A stretch of DNA of 64,000 bases from Favolaschia claudopus (lineage: Eukaryota; Basidiomycota; Agaricomycetes; Agaricales; Mycenaceae). Shown piece after piece: positions 47,559-59,492 of the stretch; within the stretch, counting starts at the first letter, position 1; every line of letters begins with the position of its first letter. A program made the translations under genes and the position numbers. The notes under the pieces are model-generated. The model was not told where the DNA came from and did not search any database. It was given only the letters and a program-made list of their open reading frames with translations. The DNA lies in contig JAWWNJ010000008.1 in NCBI GenBank assembly GCA_037176885.1, positions 1,054,001-1,118,000 on the forward strand. Reading direction: 5' to 3'.

Positions 47559-48881
47559 TGTTCACTGGAGGATGAAAGTGATAGAATGGATGGGCGAGAT
47601 GGAGGGAGAGGGCAAGGAGCGAGAAGGTTTGGGGGGAGTTACAAACCTTTAAAAACAGGTGACAGAAAGCTGACGGCACTCAATTTGACAACTCGGACAT
47701 CCCGAAAGAGTCAAATCTCCGCTTATTTCGTTTCAACTTCAAATGTTCGTTGGGTCTTATCCTTATTAGTTTGCTCGCCTCCACCTTTGCTCTTGGTCGG
47801 GGCCAGCTCGGTCTCGGTTCCCTCATTTCCTCCTAATTTACCAGGACTCAAAAACAAACAAAAAAAAGTTCATTCAAATCGCCAATCAAAATGAATTGGC
47901 AACTGCCCCCGCACACATGATGCGGGGACATAGCCGACGCCTGTCAGAGCGAGCGGGACTCCACCCCACTTTTTTTTTCGAGCGCGCTGCCCCTGATTTC
48001 ACCCGAGTATCGCGCCATCCTCAACATCGACCCATTACTACAAGCTTCACTCGAGAGTTTAAATGCTTGCACCCGCACCAGTGGCACGCTTGCGCACATA
48101 ACTTCACGTAACATTTTTTTCTCTCGGTTGAACGGCGGCAAAATCTGAAACAACAATTCAATTGGAGATCGACGGCGCCGCGGCGTCTTCCGCTGCGTTC
48201 CGCAATGAATTTGTCGGTCCACTAAGTTCAGGCCGCAAATTCGCCTAAAAAAAGCACTAGCGTTCTCGCTTTCCTCCTTTACGTCCACTCAAATTCGATC
48301 CATCAGGATCCATCCCATCCCATCCCAGTTTACCTTTGCAATCCAAAGTTTCGCGTCAACAACTTCGCGCGTGACCGCGTTTGATTTTTGCGTTGGCATC
48401 AATCTGAGTTGGGTCTGATGACGAGTTGAATTTGGGTTCGATTTGGGTTGAACTAGCCTAGAATCCACCAAGATACTTGGCCGTTGGTCGAGAAGAGCCG
48501 CGAGTCGGACAAAACGCAGCGTACCTGAATGAACACGGACAAGAAGTTTATCCTTCAGGCTGAAGAACTTCAAGCCAAGGTTGAAGTATTTTTCCAAGCA
48601 ATTTCATAGTCTCTTGCACAGACTTCAACTCGATAACTCGTTACGAAGCAATTTCAGACACCCAAGTCAACAGCTAAGTTGCCGCAGAACGTGGCAATGG
48701 CGCAATGATCAAGCATTCCCACCTTTGGACTCAGTGTGTAGAGTCTATCCAGGAGCGGGAAAAGGTCGACAAAAGTGGTGCAGGATCGTTTTCAAAAAAA
48801 GTTCAACTTGCTCTCAAATAGACAGAGATATACATACAATTACATAGCTAGTCTCGTTCACAAATATAATCCAGTGATCCC
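47559..48881. other. Intergenic region acetate transporter / FMO
   Basis: About 1.3 kb upstream of the acetate transporter and downstream of the monooxygenase. No gene supported; the frames 47944-48288 and 48289-48597 (minus) lack family resemblance. Purine/pyrimidine-biased stretches near 47560-47640 may belong to the transporter promoter. Confidence 0.4.
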
Positions 48882-51380
48882 TCAGTCTTCTGGGATGGGA
48901 GGCACATCCGGAGAGTTCAAATACCAGGCCACTATTACATACCCAGTAAGGCTCGAAATCACGAATCCAAAGAACAACATAGACTCACGATCACCCGTCC
49001 CCGTACGCTCATTCACCGTCTCTCCAGACCCAAGCCAATGAAGCCTATTAGACGTCTTATCAATTCGCTCATATTCGTAATCCTCCCAGCGCGGTTCGGC
49101 TAGAGCACGGATAGCGTGGAGGGCGCTCCCTGCGAGAGATAAGCAAGTAGACCAAGTTGAGAAAATTGTACCACGAGTGCGAGAAAAAGGGAATAATTCC
49201 CCCGCTTACCCGGCCAGAGTCCGACGACCGTTCCGTCAGCGGCCTTGTACCAAGAATTGCACTCGTCCATGTACACAGTCTAAAAATATTAGGAGGTTCG
49301 GAAAATTCACACCTGATAATCATACCTTAGGGAAGTACGCCTGGTGATCGCCGCCATTAGCATTTAATATAACATACTTCGAAGGCAACGAAACAGAAAG
49401 AAATTAACCTTCCTATGTTCCCTCCAATCAGCCGTCGCTTCTTTCTTCGCCTCCATACTCCTCAACCTCTCCCTCTGAATCTTCTGCACCGCCTTAGCAA
49501 CATACTGCACCTGATTCTCCAACAACACCAATATCGTCGCAGTATTCAACCCCGAGCCCGGCCCATACACCAAAAACATATTAGGAAAGCCATCCACGGC
49601 GAGGGACATGTAGGCTTCGGCGTACGGCGACCATCGCTGATTGAGTGTGAGTCCGTTCCGCCCGACGACATCGAAGGGATAGTGATAGGAGACGTCGAAA
49701 CCCGTAGCGCAGACGAGGACGTCGAGAGAGTCGTGTCGTCCATCTGCGAGTTCGATGCCGGTGGGAGTTACGCGTTTGATCGGGGTTGTTTCGTATGTCG
49801 TCTGCGTGCGTTTTCCTGAGATGTATCTGTTGAAATGGTACGGGACCTGCTTACATTATCAGCGCATAGAGCTTGCAGATACCCGGCACACGGTGTGAGG
49901 CGCCGGCAGAAGACCGACCATTGCGGCAATACTGTGGAAGAAATAAATCATCATCATGGTTGATGGTATCGCACCCGCAATACGCACTCTTCTCAAGCAG
50001 GCCGGGCTTACTGGCAGTTTCTTTCGTCATACTGGCTATGAAAGTTTCCTTGAATAGCTTCTGTAATTCCGAATCACGAATGATGAGGGAGTGGAAAGAC
50101 TGTCAAAAGGAACGTGCTTAGTCGAATAGCAAACGATAGCCCTGGGTGTCACCGACGCACATTCATTTCTTGCTCAATAACATGTCTAAACTCTTTGAAA
50201 ACCACGGGATCAGAGAGTTTCTCCCGTTCAGCATCGGTGAAGCTCCCTATTCGAAAGAAACGACGAATCAGATGAGGTCGTAACATAACGGATCATCAAC
50301 GACTTACTATCGCCCTCAGGCATTTCACGTCCAAGTTGACTCGCCGTAGCCAACGTTCCAAAGGAGGGGGAGATCCAGGTCTTCGCTCGAGCATAGTTTA
50401 CCATACGTTTGACTTTGGGATGAACGGCGGCAGCGATTTGAATCCCGGATGATCCCTATGGAAAAAATGTTCAACCGCGCTGAATCGCAAGAGGGTCAAG
50501 GGAAAGCATCAACATTCCCTATGATTCCGACCGTCTTATGCCCCCAATCCTTCACACCTTCCTCCCAAGCGCCGTCTCCAACATTCCACTGCGCACTATG
50601 TACCAACGTCCCACCGAAATCCTTCAACCCGTCGATGTCTGGCCAGTGCCAACGACTCAAACTGCCGATACAAAGTAAAAGCACGTCGCACGATTCCTCA
50701 AATTCGCTGCCGTCGTGTTGAATGCGAACGGTCCATTTTCCTGATTCTTGATCCCATTTTGCATGCGTGAGCTCATGCTGGAAGTGGAAGTACTGCCTGA
50801 TCTTGTGTTTGTCTACGACGCGTTCCATGTTGGCTAAGATTTCGGGTCCGGTCGCGAACAGGCCTGACCATTGCGACTAGAGGCCGCCTTAATGAGGGTT
50901 AGATTGAGTTTGGAGACTATACCTCTGCTTCGAACGAGAATTGATACTGAGGGTGGAAGAAATTGATGTCGGTTCGTCCAGAGTACATGATCCGAAGCTT
51001 ACTGCGGGAGCCGGAACATCGCAAGCAGCACCCTTGACAATATCAACATCTCGCACTGGTCATGGTAATCAGCGCCTTACGGGGTATTTATTGGCTCGCC
51101 ATGTTCCACCGATTCCGTCTGCTTTTTCATATATTTTCAAGTCAATGTTAGGAACTTTCTGTCGCAAGCTATGCAACCAAACATGTTACCACTCGAAACA
51201 TAATTCGGTTATAGTACGTTACCGAATAGCACAGAGTATGCCACTGAACCCAGCACCAATGCAGATAACCTTGATAGGGCGGTAGTCATCAATGGAGAAA
51301 TCGCCCGGCGTATAGGTCTCCTGGAGCGGCGGCGAGGGAGAGCCGCGGCGGGAGCCCCACCATTTCCTGAAAGAAGACAT
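48882..51380 (-). CDS. Flavin-dependent monooxygenase (FMO / Baeyer-Villiger type)
   Basis: An FAD- and NADPH-dependent monooxygenase. The start at 51380 gives MSSFRKWWGSRRGSPSPP, then the FAD-binding Rossmann motif in IKVICIGAGFSGILCAIR, ending at an intron. Further exons give DVLLLCIGSLSRWHWPDIDG, the FxGxxxHxxxW fingerprint as DFGGTLVHSAQW, and the NADPH loop around HKTVGIIGN...GSSGIQIAAAVHP, split by an intron near 50515-50454. MVNYARAKTWISPSFGTLA follows, and MSLAVDGFPNMFLVYGPGSG lies in the C-terminal part. The end reads AWYLNSPDVPPIPED. These oxidise ketones, amines or secondary metabolites; the substrate cannot be assigned. No secondary-metabolite backbone gene is nearby. It is transcribed divergently from the RNase H gene. 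Inner borders approximate. Confidence 0.9.
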
Positions 51381-52211
51381 GGATAGCGCTGCAAGGTGGG
51401 TCCACGCATGGGACCCCCAATTTATCTTCTCCCGGCAACTTAAAGACTGTTGCCGTCCTCACGCTGCGCTCAAAGCTCCTCGCCGAGAAGAAGCATAGTG
51501 TGGGTCATTACCGAACAAAAGCAGTATCTGACTATCTGTGAGGATCCTTCTCATGGCCGCCGAATACATTCACGCTGTCCTGCAGGCGTTGGTGACTTGC
51601 TCTAGCATATCCGGAAGCCCGCCTGGCAGAATCCATTGTCAAAATATATGAAATCGAAAGTAGACCTTACCATGGAGTGGTTCGACTGTGACCTCGCCGC
51701 GTTGAATGTCTACAGTTTACGCTGTGGCGGTAGTTCCGGATTCCTCAAACTCCTCAATTACTGACGGGACGGCATTCCATGAGTAATCGAGCAATATTCC
51801 GGCCGTCGGGGAATCATTGTGTTTTCAGTTGCTGACAGGTATTCAGACGGCCAAGTGAAGATGTTGGAGGAGTGGGAGAGAAGAGGAACGTGACTGTGAC
51901 CATGTGACCAGTTCAACTTCATGACGCTCAACCTCTGACTACTCGGAGAGATCCGAGATCCTATATATAGGTCTCCACGTGGGTCGGCCCGGAGCGGCCG
52001 ATCGCTGCACAGCTCATGAACTTTTTAGCGCCTTGCCTTGTACTCTTATCTTGCTTCACTTTACTTCCTTGGGTTCCTGCTACACAAAGCTTAGCTCACA
52101 CAGATATCACCTTGATTGAAGCTAGGATCTGAACTAGGTCTGTTTCCCCAGGTTCCACTGGAAGAACTTCAGCGACCGTTTCAAACTAGGTCTCTCGAAA
52201 TCCAAAATACC
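51381..52211. promoter_or_regulatory. Divergent promoter region with TATA box, FMO / RNase H
   Basis: About 830 bp between divergent genes. The palindromic TATA-like sequence cctatatatagg lies at 51960-51971, about 240 bp before the RNase H ATG, suggesting a long leader or a leader intron on that side. No gene is seen. Confidence 0.5.
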
Positions 52212-52907
52212 ATGTCTCAAGCCTTCTTTAACCAATTTCCTTCATCCCATCGAGATGCGCTTGCGAGCGCTCTTCCCGGAAGCAGTGTATCTACTGACCA
52301 TATGGGTCGCACCACAATAACCCTGCCTCGAACATTCGAACCGTGCCCCGTCTTCAGCGATCGCTCCCCAGCCAACATTGTCGCTCCATCTGCGCCATTT
52401 TCCCACGTTTACCTCGCGACCTATCGTGAGCCGCACAAGAAAATACTCGACAAACGAACCGTCCTTATTTCTATCGACGGCGCATGTTCAGGAAACGGTA
52501 CGCCATCTGCGCGCGCCGCTGTCGGTGTATATTTCGGTCCAAGCTCTCCACACAACGTTTCACGGTCTATATCCGGCGTCCAGACGAGTCAGCGCGCAGA
52601 AATCCTTGCTGCTACCAGAGCTCTGCGCAAAGCCAAGACGCTGCTTCAAGACGATACTAGCGTTGGCTCAATCGTGTTGCTGTGCGACTCGCAATATGTT
52701 GTTGGTGCGATGACGGAGTGGATCTTTAGTTGGAAAGAGAACGGGTGGAAGAATGCCAACAAGAAGCCGGTTGAAAATAAGGTTGACTTCGAGGAGCTGG
52801 ACGCCGTGATCGAAGAGCTCGAGGAGGACGGTTTGGATGTCAAATTCTGGCTTGTCGGCAGAGAGGACAACGTTCACGCAGATCAGTTAGCGAAGGCGGC
52901 TTGTTGA
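52212..52907 (+). CDS. RNase H-domain protein
   Basis: A 231-residue, intronless protein with a C-terminal RNase H fold that would cut RNA in RNA/DNA hybrids. The four catalytic acids are all present: Asp89 in LISIDGACSGNG, Glu130 in TSQRAEILAAT, Asp159 in LLCDSQYVVGA and Asp224 in NVHADQLAKAA. The first 80 residues (MSQAFFNQFPSSHRDALASA...) are not recognised. The ATG at 52212 is chosen as the first in the frame; the frame is open 32 codons further upstream but without ATG. Agaricomycete genomes carry families of such stand-alone RNase H genes, some probably captured from retroelements. It differs clearly from the degenerate RNase H-like region in the LINE. It is convergent with the Zn2Cys6 gene, 92 bp apart. 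Confidence 0.88.
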   Translation: MSQAFFNQFPSSHRDALASALPGSSVSTDHMGRTTITLPRTFEPCPVFSDRSPANIVAPSAPFSHVYLATYREPHKKILDKRTVLISIDGACSGNGTPSARAAVGVYFGPSSPHNVSRSISGVQTSQRAEILAATRALRKAKTLLQDDTSVGSIVLLCDSQYVVGAMTEWIFSWKENGWKNANKKPVENKVDFEELDAVIEELEEDGLDVKFWLVGREDNVHADQLAKAAC

Positions 52908-52999
52908 GGCGCGTATTGATTGAAATTTTTTGGTATTCAAAAGCAGAAACGGCAGATCCTACTATACTCGAGTAACCCAATAATCTAGAAATCGAACAT

Positions 53000-55312
53000 C
53001 TAAATTCTTGTATTTATTGGCTCGTCGCTGAAAAAATCGGTCCAAGGGAGTATCAGATCGGCGTCCTGTTGCATCGACATCCAGGCCGTATCCTCCACAG
53101 GGAGAAACATGGCAACGATAGCTTGATTCACATAACTCTCCAAGCGTTCAATCAACGCCAGCGTTGAAGCTGCCTCGAGCGAATATCCCAAAAGCTTCAA
53201 TTCATCTGCGAATCTGCAAACCAAATCAACACCGCTCTGAACTTTTCAACCCTCAACTCACGTCTCCAAATCTCTCACCATCTCCGCTGAAAGCCCATCC
53301 GGACTCACCTCTCCCGCCTCATCCGCAACAAACTCCGCACACATGCGCACCGTCGCCCAATGCACCGGCGTATAATGTATCTTCGGCAGATACCTGATCC
53401 CCTTCGCAAGCGCCTTCCCACCCAACACCGCCATCCCATACACCTGCTTCCTTAGCGCCTTCAGCCGCTCCCTCGTGCGCTCGCTCTGTGATGTCACATC
53501 ATTCGTCTCGCGATATTGTACCTCGCGGAAAAATGGGAGCGCAAGCCCAGCGAATCCGAAGCACAGACTGTAGGCGGTAGCGCGTGCAACGGTGTCGATA
53601 GAGGATTCGTCATGGACGGCGGAGGGAGTGGTTCCGGGGGCGGTGATGACCATGTCGATACGGTCGAGTAGGAGACAGAGAATTGTGTGGAGCTTGGAAA
53701 GGGATTCTAGGAAATTGAGGACGGCGACTTCAGAAAGAGGGCACAGGCGTGCGACGTCTATTGGGCATCAGTGATGATTCATAGCGAAGACGGTATTTTA
53801 CCTCCAGAAACCTATGCAGAATCAGTTTGCCAATTGGATCCAGATGTGTCAAATATGTTACTTACGGTGTCATACAGGTCGCGAGAGAGATTGGTTATGT
53901 GGAGGAAGTCTGAATTAGATCCAGTCATTGATTCTGATATTCAGCGGAATGATGCGTACACGGCCGCGTTGATGCCCATAAAAAAGTGAGACTCGAATCG
54001 TTGGCTGAATGTTCAAGAGAAGTCAGTAATGCTTCCAGAGATTGCGGTTCGGGGCCGCTCAGTAACAGTTGGTCGTGAGGGGTTCTACTGCGTTGTAAAA
54101 GAAAGTAAACAGCGGAGGAATATATACTCACACAATCACTACAGTTCTACTTCTTGCGGAAAGCAGACCTTCAGCCATCTTAATGAACATCAGTCAGATG
54201 CTCAATCATCGATGTCTGGAACCGGTCATACAAGAAAGCTACCCCATTCGTTGGCATCGGCGGCCGTATACGAGGACGACGCTCGCCAACCTGGAACAAG
54301 TGCACGGACGTGCGCTAGATAAGCATTCGCCCATGGTCTTCCTGCGCTGCCGAAATCACCTGGTAGAAAGGAACATTAATTGAAACGTGATTCCGAGAGA
54401 GTGAGAACACAGACTTTGCTCCATGATATCCAAAAGGTAACAAGAAGCAGCGTTCTCGTTCGAAGACACCAGTATAATCCCGGCCTCCCATGCAATCTTC
54501 AGCGCCTTAGAGCGAAGTGCACGATAAGCGGCTACGCGACGAATACCGCATGAAAGCAGTTCTGAGCTCGAGGAAAAGAAGTCTTGGTCAAGGAAAGAAT
54601 ACGGACGAGGCCCGTCTCCTAGAACCGATGCGTGGAAAGAGGACAGTGCCGCATATGCAACACTGCAATAACCGAGAACGCGAGATTGCGGAGGGAGTAT
54701 GTCTAGTTGATACGCAGCCGAACGGATAGCTGACCGGATAGACGTCTTTGTGATGAGTGGGTGAGCGTATTGAGGGTTGTGTTTGAGGCCTGAAAGAGAC
54801 TGAACATTCGCCGTTTTGTCATGAACACACGTGTAGAAAACCCCACCCTCGAAACAGTGCGAAACAAAGTCGGGAGTGATTTCGGGACAGGCTGAGTCTG
54901 AGGGTCCCATAATCGCGTCTTGATTGAGACTAATTGAGATTGTCTGATGAGGCCGAGCAAACGATGGAGTAGAAGTGGGAAGCTGGTTCTTCCGCGGTCG
55001 TCCCCGAGTAGCATGTGTGGTTGTACATCTAGAAATTTCGTGACCTCCGAGTTTTGCTGTGTTCCGGGTGGTGCGTACGTCGTATTCTTCTCGTGGCAGC
55101 GCAAGCATGGTGCACCACCTTATAGAGCTCGTTAGCTGAGAGCTGGTCGACTTCAGTTCAACTTCCGTTACCTGGTTGGGGATGACAGAGGACACGGCGA
55201 GCCTAAAACTCAGGATTGACACACATTTGACATGTAACAAACTGAGGGTGCAACTAGCCTTGCAAGCATCACAAGCCGGAGGTTTCTTTGGTCGTTTCTC
55301 CGACGCGGACAT
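53000..55312 (-). CDS. Zn2Cys6 fungal transcription factor
   Basis: A nuclear regulator with an N-terminal binuclear zinc cluster. The start at 55312 gives MSASEKRPKKPPACDACK; the next exons give ARRVLCHPQP, then GGAPCLRCHEKNTT, then CTTTHATRGRPRKNQLPTST. The six cysteines (CxxC, RVLC, APCLRC, TTC) are complete only when the intron GTACGC...TTCTAG (near 55078-55027) is removed; reading through would put Tyr in place of the last Cys. The RGRPRK stretch resembles an AT-hook. The first intron (near 55259-55202) fits only as GC-AG (GCTAGT...TTTTAG). The regulatory region continues with SRVLGYCSVAYAALSSFHAS and ALRSKALKIAWEAGIILVSS, and a late exon has MCAEFVADEAGEVSPDGLSA. It ends FFSDEPINTRI. 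Target genes are unknown. Several further introns. Confidence 0.88.
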
Positions 55313-55556
55313 GGAGGTAAAAGAGAAAAGGCCAGAAGATCAATCACGGAACATGTTCCGTGTCCTGGCCATCAGCGGAGTTCGAATGTAAATTCCCAAA
55401 TTGGGACTTTCAACTCCTCGCAAGCCATTTATGGAAATTATATTCGAGAGACAAATTGCCAGCGGAAATATCATCAATTGCATGCATCAATCCAAAATCA
55501 ATTCAGCTAATTCAAAGTTGAGACTCCATTGCGCTTCAGATCTAGAGCGTATGAAG

Positions 55557-57366
55557 TTAGCGGCGCTTCTCACTTGGTTGGATAGATGACTCGCTTTTCG
55601 GTATATTGGGTCTAATAGATTTAGCCCAGACAGTTGAGAAAGCACTAACATTCAACAAGTCAGGAATGCAAGAAATCATTCTAGCACGGTCACTCACTCC
55701 GGCTGACCGAGATCATTCAACATCCCAGGTTCGAGACTGCCTGTGTCAGCTCCACAACATGGACTGGCTGTACCCCAAATTGGACCTGCAGCCCAAATAG
55801 TCCATCCAATCCACTCGTCGTTAGCAGCAAGGTATTTTACAAGGTCGTCGACTTGCTGTGCGTACATTCATGATCAGGTGATTACAATTCGACAAATTGA
55901 TTCGCACCTGGAAGCAGTGTTCGTTGTTACCTCCTCCAAATTCGCTCAGGAATGCTCTGGAAACAAAGTATTGAAACAAAACGCTACGTTTTTTGAGACG
56001 AGGAGCTTACTTGAGGCCGTTTTGCTTTAACCAAGTCGTGAGGTTCGCCAGATTTGATGGGCCTGGAGATATAAGTATTGGTAAGTATTGAGGATTGTTG
56101 ATGATTGTCGTGAACAAACCCGGCTGGGTGCACTCTGCATGCGAGCCCGAAAAATCGATATCTAGGCAACAACAATAATAAATAGAGGTGACTCGCAATG
56201 AAACTTGAGGACCTGACCTAAATACTATACACACAACAGCTTGAGTTTGGAGAGAAATATAAGAATTCCCGACAATACAAAACTAACCTCATGGACGTCA
56301 ATGGCAGTATTCCTGATAGGGTCGACCAACTTGTTCATGAAGTCACTGGAAGGGGCATCCCCGTTGCCGGTGACCTGAGTCCAAGAATGACCACCGGTGA
56401 ACCCATTTCCCGGAGCAAGAATGAGCTGATGAGCGTCAGCGGACCGGATACCGTTGATGGCAGCTTGATTATTTTTGAGAAGAAGAGCGGTGGGCTGCGA
56501 TACGCGACTGTTCAGCGATTAACACTATCGAGGAAAGACGGAAAAATAGTACCATGTCGTGGGGCTCGTTGTTGATTCCGAAGACGACCTTGGGGTTCAA
56601 CGCAAAACGTGAAGCAAGTTCGTGCCAGAAGTCTTCGAATTGTTGTGTCGTCGCTGCGGTGGGATCGGATGTGTTGCCGATAACCTGAACTGACGGTCAT
56701 GTTCGAAAAGCCGCAATATACGCGGAAACATACACTTCCGCTGAATGGCTGCATAGAGGGATCGCTGCAAATTGTCGATCACTACAGGCCGAGAGGAAAC
56801 AAAAAAGGAAAAAAAAATACTTATACCGCATGTAATTGTGGGGATCCAGCAAGGCATACGCGCCCTTCGTCACGGTAATATGATTGATCGCATCGGCAAA
56901 TTCAGCGAAATACTGCCAATAAATCATAGGTCACACCACATCCTCCAAGTGAAGAACACTCACCGTCTCGTTGAATCTCCGTCCAAGACCGAAAGAGAGC
57001 GGACACATCCGTTCCATGAGAAAGGTTACTCGGAAGAAATTGACCTTTTCTTGGTCGACGAAGATATCCACGGTACTCTGACGTAGAATGTTGTGCATAA
57101 ACGTCAAAGCAGGTGTAACTTGATTTGAAAAGACCTTATTTATGAAGGCATAATCCACACCAAAACGCCCCGGTAGTCCAGTGCCTTTGACTCCGGTTGA
57201 GGAAAACACTCCGAATTCCCCTCCAGACTGTTAACTTTGATATCATTCTCAATGAACCACAGACTCGGAGAGTTGTCCTTACCTCGTTAACTCCGGCATA
57301 GAGGATTTTTGCCCAGGCAGTGGCAATAGTTAAAAAGATGCAGGGCAAAAGAAACGAGAGTTTCAT
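55557..57366 (-). CDS. GH5 endo-beta-1,4-glucanase (subfamily 5-like)
   Basis: A secreted endoglucanase that would cut internal beta-1,4 bonds in cellulose. The start at 57366 gives MKLSFLLPCIFLTIATAWA, a signal peptide, then KILYAGVNE and, after an intron, SGGEFGVFSSTGVKGTGLPG. The fold continues with NFFRVTFLMERMCP, HITVTKGAYALLDPHNYMRY and FEDFWHELASRF. The acid/base Glu is in VFGINNEPHDM (near 56575-56550); LILAPGNGFTGGHSWTQVTG follows; the nucleophile Glu is in AFLSEFGGGNNEHCFQ (near 55970-55920). IWAAGPIWGT and SLEPGMLNDLGQPE lie near the end. No cellulose-binding module is present. A donor GTGAGT after QPE and an acceptor CTATTAG near 55605 suggest a last exon ending at 55557; without that intron the protein stops at about 55693. 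Roughly nine introns. Confidence 0.9.
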
Positions 57367-58583
57367 GCTGATAATTTTCTCCAGTACAAGCCTGAGCGTC
57401 GACCAACTTTTTATAAGCTGCCCAAGGGTAAAAAAATCCCAAATCGAATTAGACAGGGCCACCTGTACGGAGGATCATCGGAGCAACCTGCGTTTGGCAG
57501 TGAAAGGAGAACATGGGGTCGCGGAGGCAATGTTGAAAGCGGAGATAGGTAGCTAAGGAGCCAATATCATGGGAAGAGATTCAGAACGACGAGAAAGTCT
57601 GGCTTTGGATCACTGAGAGGCGCTAAAAGCGTTATACTCAACTCCCAGAACTGAGAAACGCCATGCCAGTCTGTTCATAAAACTATGAATCCATGATGGT
57701 CACTTTGTGGCCACTTGCACGCATTTTGGTTGAAGAGGTTTCGGGACCCGGGTGTACTGGTTGCTCGAGTTCAACTATCCGACCAAGGTGAAGTTGGTGA
57801 AAGACTTGCGTGCGGCGTACTTCGGCCGACAAAAAGCACGTAAGTATCGGAACTTTCGGACGGCTCCCCAAATTTTCTTGGACGTCGAGTCAACCGTTGC
57901 AACGACCATTGTCGCCGTTGAGCTCAACCGTCCGGAGAACAGAAATGAATGCCTATTATCGATCTGCCTCATTCTCTGCGTCCTCTCTGCAGCACGAGCC
58001 AGCACGCAGTGCTGCTTCTGCTCCGCGATTCAAATTCCAGGTCGAGGATCCGAGGCTGGAGCACGTTGGCGCTAGGATACACCCACCCACCAATGACTCT
58101 TTTCACGACAAGATCTTCCAATGCTGACGCCTCGGCCCCATTGATAATATGGGGCTACGCGTTTCGCACATCTCCTGCGCCCGTGTCTCAGGTGTCCACT
58201 GGCAGCAAGCGCTGAGAAGGATAACACCATTTGCGCTCGTCGCTCATGATATATGAGTTGTAGAACGTCATGCTCATGCCCCTCGCCCCGATGCATTCTT
58301 CTTTTCGTTCTGTTGGAACGATTCACTACCCAACTCGGTTGGCCAAGAGATGCAGCAGCACTCGTCACTGACAGTGCCTCCCGCAAATCACAGGATGGCC
58401 TCAGTTCACCCACACGATACACGCCAACCTTTCTCTCGAACGCCGGAGAAATGCAACGCCGCAACAAGTATACTCGTCCGCTCGGGACAGATCAACTTCC
58501 GCTGATGGCCATGGCTGGTATTTCTGTCTGAACGCTCAACGTCTGGACATCGCCCACACCTTAACTTTGGGAATCTCAGCAAC
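57367..58583. other. Divergent intergenic region GH5 / CoA-binding gene
   Basis: About 1.2 kb. It must contain two promoters. Frames at 57752-58127 (plus) and 58072-58467 (minus) overlap each other and show no family resemblance. No gene supported. Confidence 0.4.
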
Positions 58584-59298
58584 ATGCTCTCGCAGCACCT
58601 CACTCTATTCTGTGTAGTGCCTGCGTTGTTTGTGGCTTCCAAGGCGTCCGCCCTCCTCGAGAGCAAGACGGAGCTCTTTCTTTCTGCGCCGTCGTTCGCG
58701 GTGGTCGGCGCCTCGCACGACGAAAGCAAGTTCGGGACGATCGTAAGCCTATCTCACTCTACCACCAACCCACTCCGGCTCACTGTAGCTTTACAGGTTT
58801 TCAAGACAATGCTAGAGCAGGGTATGGACGTCGTGCCTGTTAATCCCGTAGGCCGCTCTGGCTGCATTCACCGCTCCTCATTCTCAAAGCCTTTCCAGTT
58901 CGTCGCGGAATCGCACGGCATCAGCTGCCTACACTCTCTCGATGACATAGCCGATCCCGCGCACACATCGATATCCATCGTCACCCAGCCCTCGGTACGG
59001 TGACATACAAATCCTCCGAATCCCGACTGACAACAATCTACACATACAGGTTACGCTGCAGATCCTGCGGCAAGCGAGCGCTCTGGGCATCTTTGCCGTG
59101 TGGCTGCAGCCCGGGGCGGAGGATGACGCCGTACTGGAGTTCATCGCCAGCCCAAATGCCACGGCCCGTGGAACGAGCTACATCCACTCGGCCGAGGCAC
59201 TGTCGTTGGAGGTTCGCAAGAGCAACGAAACCCCGCCCTGTCTTGCTGGCGATTCCGCGAAGCCGGATCTGATATCGACGCTGGCGCGCCGCGGTTAA
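58584..59298 (+). CDS. CoA-binding domain protein (YccU-like)
   Basis: A small protein with the CoA-binding Rossmann fold found in YccU-type proteins and succinyl-CoA synthetase alpha chains. The core begins ELFLSAPSFAVVGASHDESK, where VVGAS is the nucleotide-binding turn. After an intron come VFKTMLEQGMDVVPVNP and, after another, GISCLHSLDDIADPAHTSIS. The last exon gives QILRQASALGIFAVWLQPGA and ends DLISTLARRG. Family members are usually 130-170 residues and start close to the core. The 25 residues in front here (MLSQHLTLFCVVPALFVAS) are hydrophobic and could be a targeting sequence or a wrong start. The biochemical role of the stand-alone family is not established. Confidence 0.85.
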
Positions 59299-59492
59299 GT
59301 CGTTTACATGTAACTTGGGGATTTGGTCAATTACAATCGGGTTTTCAGTCGTCTTCCGCCTGAGACAGCCCATGATTGTCAAGTACTGATCGAGCCTCAG
59401 GGTAGACCGAAACTTTATGCCCCTGATGGAGGTGTCTCTTGCGAGTCATCCACCACATTCGCCTCGCCTGCGCCCCTCCACCCCGCGGTGGC

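Noticed and set aside
55027..55078. Loss of the sixth cysteine of the zinc cluster (Tyr instead of Cys)
   Set aside because: A GTACGC...TTCTAG intron begins at that codon; splicing supplies TTCTTT with the missing Cys.
55691..55796. Stand-alone tRNA or CRISPR-like signal (GGTTCGA strings near 55730, 90 and 30458)
   Set aside because: No cloverleaf could be folded around these strings and no regularly spaced repeats exist in the window.
58072..58467. A 131-codon minus-strand frame upstream of the CoA-binding gene
   Set aside because: Overlaps plus-strand frames of similar length and has no recognisable content.
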